DNA from: an uncultured Porphyromonas sp.
Lineage (GTDB): Bacteria > Bacteroidota > Bacteroidia > Bacteroidales > Porphyromonadaceae
NCBI GenBank assembly: GCA_945867245.1
Contig: CAMBHQ010000010.1
Coordinates: 1 to 13,367 of the forward strand
Reading direction: 5' to 3'
DNA length: 13,367 bases
Within the stretch, counting starts at the first letter, position 1. Each line of letters opens with the position of its first letter. Below the pieces are notes generated by a model. That model saw only the letters and a list, made by a program, of their open reading frames with translations. It was not told the origin of the DNA and ran no database searches. Position numbers and translations under genes: made by a program. Positions 8,801-13,367 of this stretch are shown here, in pieces.

Positions 8801-10660
8801 GAGGTACAGCCCATCATCAATGGCGATATAGCCATACAGCGCCTACACTACGAGGGCAAAGAGCTAGGACACTTCGCTACGGCATTCTTCTACGAGCCCA
8901 AGAGTGACGACAGCCACTATGTAACGGCCGATATGAGCCTCGGGGGCGTGCAGGCGCTCAGCATAAACGGCCTGTATAAGCCTAGGGATAAGGAGAACCC
9001 TCTCGGGGGTAGCCTTAGCCTCAAGGGCTTCCCGCTAGAGATAGCCAACCCCTTCGTCAGCGACTATGCTACTTACCTAGGCGGTAAGCTCAATGGAGAG
9101 CTAGCCCTCGGGGGCAAGCCTACTAGCCCGAGCCTTACGGGAGAGCTGAGCGCTGACAATGGCTCGGTAGAGCTACGCCAGTATGCCACTACCCTGCGCC
9201 TCGACAGCCTGCCCCTGCGCTTTGCGGGAGACGTGCTACAGCTAGACGGATACAAGGTCTACTCTAGCGTAGACCGCCAGCACCCGCTGACACTAGATGG
9301 CTCGATAGGCATCAGCGGTCAGCGCCTCATGCAGACAGACCTTAGGCTCACAGCCGACGAAATCACACTGCTAGACCAGGAGCGCCCCCGTAGCGACAAT
9401 CAGCTACTCTATGGGCGACTAATAGCCTCGACGAATATGCAGCTACGGGGCAAACTCAATGCCCTCAAGATACGCGGACAGCTGGGCATCAAAAATGGGA
9501 CTAAGGCGACCTACGTAATGCGTGAGTCTACGCTCGACGCTAGCGACAAGGCTCAGGGCCTCGTCTCCTTCGTAGACTTTGCCGATACCGTCTTCGTGGC
9601 GACTCCTGTCTACGAGGCCGAGCTGGGCGGGGTAGACCTTAGCCTAGCCATACAGGTAGAGCCCACTGTGCGCTTCGGGGTAGACCTCACGGCCGACGGC
9701 AGAGACTATATGCGCATGCAGGGCGGGGGCAACCTGCAGCTGCGCTACTTGCCCTATGGCGAGATAAACCTCCGTGGGCGCTACGATATGAGCGGGGGCG
9801 GACAGCTGCAGTACACTCTGCCCGTAGTGGGGAGCAAGCTCTTCAGCATAGACCCTAGCGGATACATCACCTTCGACGGCAATGCCTACAACCCCTATGT
9901 AGACTTCGTAGCGACACAGAAGGTCCGAGCAGCCACAGGAGAGGCCTCCGGAGGAAAGACCAACTTCCTGGTAAGCATCAAGATGAAAAACCGACTGGAG
10001 AACATCAACCTCGCCTTCGACCTCTCAGCACCCGAGAACCTAAGCATACAGAATAGCCTCGCCACCATGTCCGCCGAGGAGCGGGGCAAGCAGGCTATCG
10101 GACTACTGGCTACCGGCACTTACCTAGGCGGTAGCGCTGGAGGCAATAACCTCAACCTCAACGAGACCTTCGCCGCCCTGTTACAGAACCAAATCAATAC
10201 CGTCGCGGGCAACCTCCTCTCGGGCACAGACCTCAGCATCGGCATGGAGATGAACGACGGCACTACCGGCAATCAGCATACCAGCTATACCTATAGCTTC
10301 AGCCGACGCTTCTACAACGACCGCATACGCCTCGTCATCGGGGGCAAGCTACACACGGGCCAGAATGTGAGCAACAGCGAGCAGACGCTCATCGACAACG
10401 TAGCCCTAGAGTATCAGCTGGATAAGGCTGGCGAGCGCTTCGGGCGTGTGTATTACAAGCGTGTTACCGACAACGTCATCGAGGGCGAGTACAACGAGAC
10501 GGGCCTCGGCCTCATGCTGCGTCGCAAGCTCAATAAGCTCAACGAGCTATTCCGCTTCCGTCGCCCACAGCTCATACCGCAAGACACGACGAAGACACAG
10601 CCCATTATCCGTAGCTTTAGCCTACCTCTAGGCAACGAGCAGAAAGGAGCTACGCCATGA
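5897..10660 (+). CDS. tamB: TamB-like translocation/assembly module protein (AsmA-like bridge)
   Basis: The 1587-residue product begins with a basic stretch RRRWGRW and one hydrophobic segment (about residues 14-34), then PAVQDWARGYAERELSERLG, the usual TamB entry. This predicts an inner-membrane anchor with the rest in the periplasm. The body is repetitive beta-strand sequence with many G-x-L-x-I turns. The C-terminal third contains GYITFDGNAYNPYVDFVATQ and MSAEERGKQAIGLLATGTYL, matching the conserved TamB (DUF490) domain. Family members bridge inner and outer membranes and, with an Omp85 partner, support outer-membrane protein assembly or phospholipid transport. The partner gene is not in this window. 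Leucine CTA codons followed by G are frequent, making the gene rich in CTAG. Its stop overlaps the nadD start. Confidence 0.9.
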   Translation: MTEQAPRRRWGRWLLALVLLPPLLVLLGGIALYIPAVQDWARGYAERELSERLGMTTRIGQLRLVFPLDLSLREVALLHSPQDTLLALGRLDIGISPRPLLDKQAVIPQLDLERLYYHDTDSLGSTTRLRLGEAKLRGFALDLDRQRIIASGLAASGLEVYYHSTDTTASQDTTRLKWQIALGDLSLEKAQVRVELPHDSVYIKTQFDHLGLHNVAADLGTNTYKALGAEIARAQIAYAIDTLPARSPYMDYGHIEASDLMLKLRGIHSEGARLSLEVLEGSARERSGLAITSLKGKYHQDSLRMLVSQLDLRTEHSSLSGEVDIPWRIFDGDSTALLVAKLSAGIDAHDVQSIAGAYIATSPTYRHINKSLATELQAPVHIELDALGTLADMEVERSYIRWPQVLELELEGRLEQLLDAHRRRGKMSLRSELGARAQSLLRLASPQLAQSYHLPPGTTLDGDLDIRRNYYQLDALLAEGNGSLDIDGFYDARAQHYSLDLGFEDLDLARFMPRGDFGTLTGKLTASGRGLDILGARTSTTLTGRVQGLAYRGMDLANITLDGSLDQGKLSLVANSFNQGLDFVLALDGMLSRQQIKSSLSLSSMGIDLHTLGLSEQTLAASFDLEGELRSDLTDTHYLSAELANVQIIVDEDSIRPQQVSLLVDTDQSRSRASINSGDMALRLHLGEGPSQLMKRSQQLASLAGELQQELQRSVPMTSRLEQLYASLPRLDLDLELGKDNALRPYLAQQRIALESLEGHLRLHPQSGLEGHFTARDIRRDTLRINCIDLELSTQRIARTALGRTQPLDSMRLLGTLRIDKRRFRQQAGFGLSANINTSLQDALLSLEALDERDQPQHRISLAGQWSGDSYRLHLPEPTLLLGGHRLSVNPDNWLQLSKGDYALGADLRLATSDSAQLSLSAQHEGQALQEARLSINGIKLEDYRSLGLPELSGRLVGEINYQRTGGLEVQPIINGDIAIQRLHYEGKELGHFATAFFYEPKSDDSHYVTADMSLGGVQALSINGLYKPRDKENPLGGSLSLKGFPLEIANPFVSDYATYLGGKLNGELALGGKPTSPSLTGELSADNGSVELRQYATTLRLDSLPLRFAGDVLQLDGYKVYSSVDRQHPLTLDGSIGISGQRLMQTDLRLTADEITLLDQERPRSDNQLLYGRLIASTNMQLRGKLNALKIRGQLGIKNGTKATYVMRESTLDASDKAQGLVSFVDFADTVFVATPVYEAELGGVDLSLAIQVEPTVRFGVDLTADGRDYMRMQGGGNLQLRYLPYGEINLRGRYDMSGGGQLQYTLPVVGSKLFSIDPSGYITFDGNAYNPYVDFVATQKVRAATGEASGGKTNFLVSIKMKNRLENINLAFDLSAPENLSIQNSLATMSAEERGKQAIGLLATGTYLGGSAGGNNLNLNETFAALLQNQINTVAGNLLSGTDLSIGMEMNDGTTGNQHTSYTYSFSRRFYNDRIRLVIGGKLHTGQNVSNSEQTLIDNVALEYQLDKAGERFGRVYYKRVTDNVIEGEYNETGLGLMLRRKLNKLNELFRFRRPQLIPQDTTKTQPIIRSFSLPLGNEQKGATP

Positions 10661-11181
10661 TAGCTCTCTTCGCGGGCTCCTTCAACCCCATACACTGGGG
10701 GCATCTAGCCCTCGCCCGCTATGCACACGAGAGCTTGGGGGCCCGTGAGGTATGGCTAATGCTAAGCCCCCTCAACCCACAGAAGGAGGCCTCGGAGCAG
10801 TGGCCCTATGCCGAGCGGGCTCGCCTAATCCGTGCCGCCATAGCCCCATACCCTTATATGCGTCTAGTGGAGCTAGAGCAGGCGCTCCCACGTCCGCTCT
10901 ATACCTGGCGCACGGTGCAGGCGCTGCGCCTGCTGTACCCGAGAGAAGACTTCGCCCTCGTCATCGGCAGCGACAACCTACAGCGTTTCCGTTCCTGGAG
11001 TCGCTGGCAGTACCTGCTCTCGCTCATTAAGCTCTACGTCTATCCCCGCCCAGGCTACGAGATTGAGCCCAGCGAATACACAGACATACCGCATACCCTC
11101 TGCACGGATGCCCCGCTGATGGATATTTCCTCTACGGAGATACGCAGGGGCGGTGGGCAGTATGCAGTGGTCAGTGGCTAG
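10657..11181 (+). CDS. nadD: Nicotinate-mononucleotide adenylyltransferase with repeat-derived C-terminus
   Basis: NadD transfers AMP from ATP to nicotinate mononucleotide, giving deamido-NAD in NAD synthesis. The nucleotidyltransferase signature GSFNPIHWGH (residues 7-16) and the second motif ISSTEIR (157-163) are present, as are PQKEASEQW and FALVIGSDNLQRFRSW. Its ATG overlaps the tamB stop (ATGA), so translation is probably coupled. The protein has 174 residues, whereas family members are usually about 190-215. Homologues continue some 25-30 residues past ISSTxIR through a segment resembling LVP-x-V-x-x-YI. Here residues 166-174 (GGQYAVVSG) and the stop codon are encoded by repeat element D. 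Activity may be retained, because both active-site motifs are intact, but the tail is lost. Confidence 0.93.
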   Translation: MIALFAGSFNPIHWGHLALARYAHESLGAREVWLMLSPLNPQKEASEQWPYAERARLIRAAIAPYPYMRLVELEQALPRPLYTWRTVQALRLLYPREDFALVIGSDNLQRFRSWSRWQYLLSLIKLYVYPRPGYEIEPSEYTDIPHTLCTDAPLMDISSTEIRRGGGQYAVVSG

Positions 11182-11346
11182 TGGCTAGTAAGCAGTGGTC
11201 AGTGGTCAGTGGTCAGTGGCTAGATCCCTAGGACTACTAGGGATACTAGTACTACTAGTAAGACCAGCCAGACTAGACCTAGCGTGCGCCAGCCACCGAC
11301 CACTGCATACTGATCACTGCGGGCTCTGCCCGCCCCACCGACCACT
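11152..11346. repeat. Composite heptad/CTAG repeat, element D
   Basis: Ten left heptads (GGTGGGC, AGTATGC, AGTGGTC and similar; 11152-11221) start inside the nadD reading frame. CTAG recurs at 11228, 11237, 11246, 11255 and 11273 on a 9-bp grid, with CCAG in the 11264 position, then at 11279 after 6 bp. The junction CGTGCGCCAGCC and right units ACCGACC, ACTGCAT, ACTGATC follow. A 21-base insert (11316-11336) carries the hairpin GCGGGC-TCT-GCCCGC and preserves the heptad phase before ACCGACC ACT. No TAnnTTTG core separates it from the acyltransferase start at 11363. Confidence 0.9.
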
Positions 11347-11362
11347 CTAAAAAGAAACTCTT

Positions 11363-12496
11363 ATGCACCAGCAACAACAGCTCCCCAGTACCTCTGCCGG
11401 ACGTCCGCACTACCTAGCCCTCGATGGCCTGCGTGGTGTGGCCGCCCTAGTAGTCGTATGGTATCATATCTTCGAGGCTTTTGCCGCGAGTCCATTCAGC
11501 CAAGAGGTCAATCACGGCTATCTGGCTGTTGATTTCTTCTTCCTCCTCTCGGGCTTCGTCGTGAGCTATGCTTACGACGGGCGCTGGGCACAGATGGGCC
11601 TCGGCGAATTTATCAAGCGACGCCTCATCCGCCTACATCCGATGCTCATCATCAGCGCTCTCCTCGGGGGGCTGATGTTTTACACTCAGGCGACGCCTAC
11701 GCAGCCGCTGCACCTCGTTCCCGTAGGCATGGTATTGCTATCGACGCTGATGAATGCTCTGCTTATCCCCTCTCTGCCGAGCTGGGAGATACGTGGCTAT
11801 ACCGAAATCTTCCCGCTCAATGGCCCTACGTGGTCCTTGTTTTTCGAGTATATCGGCAATATCCTATATGCGCTTGTCCTGCGTCATCTACCGACGTGGG
11901 GGCTAACGCTGGCAGTACTGCTCTGCGGGGCGGGGCTCGCCTATGAGGGCTTTGTCCACTCTCCTTGGGGCTACCTTGGGGCAGGCTGGAGCTTTGCCGA
12001 TGGGGGCTTCTGGGGTGGTCTAGCACGTGTGTGCTTCTCCTTCGGTGCTGGGGTACTCCTCTCTAGGCTCTACCGCCCAGTGGCCTATCGTCGTGGCTTC
12101 TGGCTCTCGGCACTTGTGCTCGTAGCCCTGCTGGTGATGCCACGTATAGGCGATGCTGATACGCTCTGGATGAATGCCTTGTATGAGTGTGTTGTCGTGA
12201 TGCTTATCTTCCCTGTGCTGCTATGGCTAGGGGCCTCGGATAGCACGGAGAGCCCTCGCTTGCGGAGGCTGTACACGTTCCTAGGCGAGCTATCCTATCC
12301 GCTGTACATCATCCACTACCCCTCTGTATACCTATATATCGCTTGGGTGCGGAGCAATGAATTGACAGTCCTACAGTCGTTGCCTGGGGCGCTAGCGCTC
12401 TTTTTCGGCAACATTGTCTTGGCCTACCTACTACTACGCATATACGATCTGCCCGTACGTCGCTGGCTAAGCCGGAGGTTAGTGGTCGGTGGCTAG
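11363..12496 (+). CDS. Acyltransferase family 3 membrane protein
   Basis: Members of this family (OatA/WbbJ/NolL-like) are inner-membrane proteins that move acetyl or other acyl groups onto sugars of peptidoglycan, O-antigen or other glycans. The 377 residues begin with the diagnostic YLALDGLRGVAALVVVWYH (about 17-35), including the RG and the catalytic-type histidine, followed by GYLAVDFFFLLSGFVVSYAY and the basic FIKRRLIRLHPM. About ten hydrophobic segments follow, with LSYPLYIIHYP near the end, a typical late motif. The last residues VVGG and the stop come from repeat element E, but the transmembrane core looks complete. The acceptor substrate cannot be assigned. No clear own promoter was seen, so readthrough from tamB-nadD is possible. 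Confidence 0.9.
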   Translation: MHQQQQLPSTSAGRPHYLALDGLRGVAALVVVWYHIFEAFAASPFSQEVNHGYLAVDFFFLLSGFVVSYAYDGRWAQMGLGEFIKRRLIRLHPMLIISALLGGLMFYTQATPTQPLHLVPVGMVLLSTLMNALLIPSLPSWEIRGYTEIFPLNGPTWSLFFEYIGNILYALVLRHLPTWGLTLAVLLCGAGLAYEGFVHSPWGYLGAGWSFADGGFWGGLARVCFSFGAGVLLSRLYRPVAYRRGFWLSALVLVALLVMPRIGDADTLWMNALYECVVVMLIFPVLLWLGASDSTESPRLRRLYTFLGELSYPLYIIHYPSVYLYIAWVRSNELTVLQSLPGALALFFGNIVLAYLLLRIYDLPVRRWLSRRLVVGG

Positions 12497-12615
12497 TATG
12501 CAGTGGTCAGTATTCAGTGGCTAGCTCCCTAGGGCTACTAGGGACTACTAGGGACACTAGGGCTACTAGTAAGACCAGCTAGACTAGCCCTAGCGTGCGC
12601 ACGCCAGCCCACTCC
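12481..12615. repeat. Composite heptad/CTAG repeat, element E (right arm mostly missing)
   Basis: Six left heptads (12481-12522) start within the last codons of the acyltransferase gene. CTAG then recurs at 12529, 12538, 12548, 12557 and 12566, with CCAG at 12575, CTAG at 12584 and a last one 6 bp on at 12590. The steps are 9 bp except for one of 10. The segment CTAGTAAGACCAGC is shared with element D, so D and E are the closest pair. The junction is altered (CGTGCGCACGCCAGCCC), and the right arm is reduced to CCCACTCC. Confidence 0.85.
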
Positions 12616-12628
12616 AAAACTCACTACA

Positions 12629-12671
12629 ACACCCCCTGTCCCTACAGCTGAGCCGTAGGGACAGGGGGTGT
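12629..12671. terminator. Strong hairpin between converging genes, probable terminator
   Basis: A perfect 17-bp stem (12629-12645 with 12655-12671) surrounds a 9-base loop, between the plus-strand acyltransferase gene and the minus-strand gene ending at 12722. Stem length and GC-rich character match the efp/rpoD terminator. Neither flank has a good T run, so termination efficiency is uncertain. The remaining bases to 12721 hold only two small inverted repeats, at 12692-12706 and 12706-12717. Confidence 0.7.
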
Positions 12672-12721
12672 CTCCTTGTGGTGCTATCGACCTCTATCTA
12701 GTAGAGCCCGTGCGGGCGTCT

Positions 12722-13367
12722 CTAGTAGCGCGAATCACGTATATCAAACTCAGGGAGATTGTCCCATGCTTCCTGGCTATTGCCGACATAGCGTCTTACC
12801 CCAGGGGAAATCACTTTCTTGGGGAGAGGGATAATCATACGGCCTCCTACCATCTTAGGGTTACCGAGATATTCTCTGTTCCCAAGTATAGGATCGTTCG
12901 CCTTCTTATTGTTTACACGCGCTTGGTACCATTGTCTGTAGGTATGCCAGAAGGCATCTGAGGTAAATTGTACTGCTGTGCGTCCTCGGAAGTGGTTTTC
13001 ATTAGTCGCTACCTTATCACGATAGTATCCCCAACTACCCTTCTCTAGGTTCATCAGGTTGTTTAGGCTCGTAGCATCAACGCCACGGCGTCTTATCGGA
13101 TTTTTATGATGCCTCTGGACAAGTGCCAAAGCATCAAGTCTATCCATATTCATCACACCAAATTCCTTCCAATGTTTTGTGCTGTATGGATTATCTATAG
13201 CAACGATATATTGGCAGTAGCCTTTGTTGAAAGCTTGGTTGATATACTCGGGGAATGCTGGAGCGTTCTTATCTCCCGGAACAGGGTCTTGGAGGCTACT
13301 CCCGGGGGCTAGGTGACCACTCATAAGCACAAGCATCGTACGCCCGCCCTCGAGGGTGTATTTATCC
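12722..13367 (-). CDS. Unrecognised protein, C-terminal part (cut by window edge)
   Basis: The frame is open from the right edge to the stop at 12724-12722, giving at least 215 residues. An internal ATG at 13336 is probably not the start, because ten codons upstream (DKYTLEGGRT) remain open to the edge and read like protein. The visible part is hydrophilic, with no transmembrane segment, and rich in aromatic and basic residues (FWHTYRQWYQARVNNKK, HHKNPIRRRG). It contains LEGGRTMLVLMSGHLAPG and a proline/glycine-rich C-terminal stretch MIIPLPKKVISPGVRR. I do not recognise the family. The first segment faintly recalls lamin-tail-like surface lipoproteins of Bacteroidetes, but this is a weak impression. 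It is visibly more AT-rich than tamB. The upstream end, including any signal peptide, is outside the window. Confidence 0.7.
   Translation of the reverse strand, partial: DKYTLEGGRTMLVLMSGHLAPGSSLQDPVPGDKNAPAFPEYINQAFNKGYCQYIVAIDNPYSTKHWKEFGVMNMDRLDALALVQRHHKNPIRRRGVDATSLNNLMNLEKGSWGYYRDKVATNENHFRGRTAVQFTSDAFWHTYRQWYQARVNNKKANDPILGNREYLGNPKMVGGRMIIPLPKKVISPGVRRYVGNSQEAWDNLPEFDIRDSRY

Overview
The window looks like a core-chromosome segment of a Bacteroidota (Bacteroidetes) bacterium, most likely from the Porphyromonas/Porphyromonadaceae side. The evidence is: four promoter cores of the Bacteroidetes type TAnnTTTG (ahead of rpsL, efp, rpoD and tamB); a short 287-residue primary sigma factor without region 1.1; start codons preceded by A-rich leaders rather than Shine-Dalgarno sites; a lysine-rich S12 tail; and the gene order rpsL-rpsG-fusA-rpsJ, where the str and S10 operons are joined. 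The genus is an inference and was not tested by any search.

Layout. Bases 1-3536 hold a minus-strand translation operon: promoter, rpsL, a 259-bp spacer with hairpins, rpsG, fusA, and the start of rpsJ running off the left edge. Bases 3537-4058 are non-coding and carry two heptad-repeat elements separated by a 23-bp tandem palindromic array. efp (plus) and rpoD (minus) converge on a shared 17-bp-stem terminator at 4654-4697. Bases 5577-5896 hold a third repeat element squeezed between the divergent rpoD and tamB promoters. tamB (1587 aa) and nadD overlap by 4 bases on the plus strand. After repeat element D comes an acyltransferase-3 membrane protein, then repeat element E, a strong hairpin, and the 3' part of an unrecognised minus-strand gene cut by the right edge.

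Functionally the named genes are housekeeping: ribosomal proteins S12, S7 and S10 with EF-G and EF-P for translation, the primary sigma factor for transcription, TamB for outer-membrane biogenesis, NadD for NAD synthesis, and a membrane O-acyltransferase that probably decorates a surface glycan.

The most unusual content is a family of composite intergenic repeats (five copies, about 6% of the window). Four copies (B to E) have a left arm of AGTGGNC-like heptads, a central block with CTAG recurring every 9 bp, a conserved TGCGCCAGCC junction and a right arm related to the inverse heptad ACTGACC. The right arm is clear in B, C and D and reduced to a remnant in E; copy A has both arms and the junction but no CTAG block. 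These elements press against promoter -7 boxes, provide the stop codons of nadD and the acyltransferase gene, and appear to have replaced the C-terminus of NadD. I do not recognise this family under any name.
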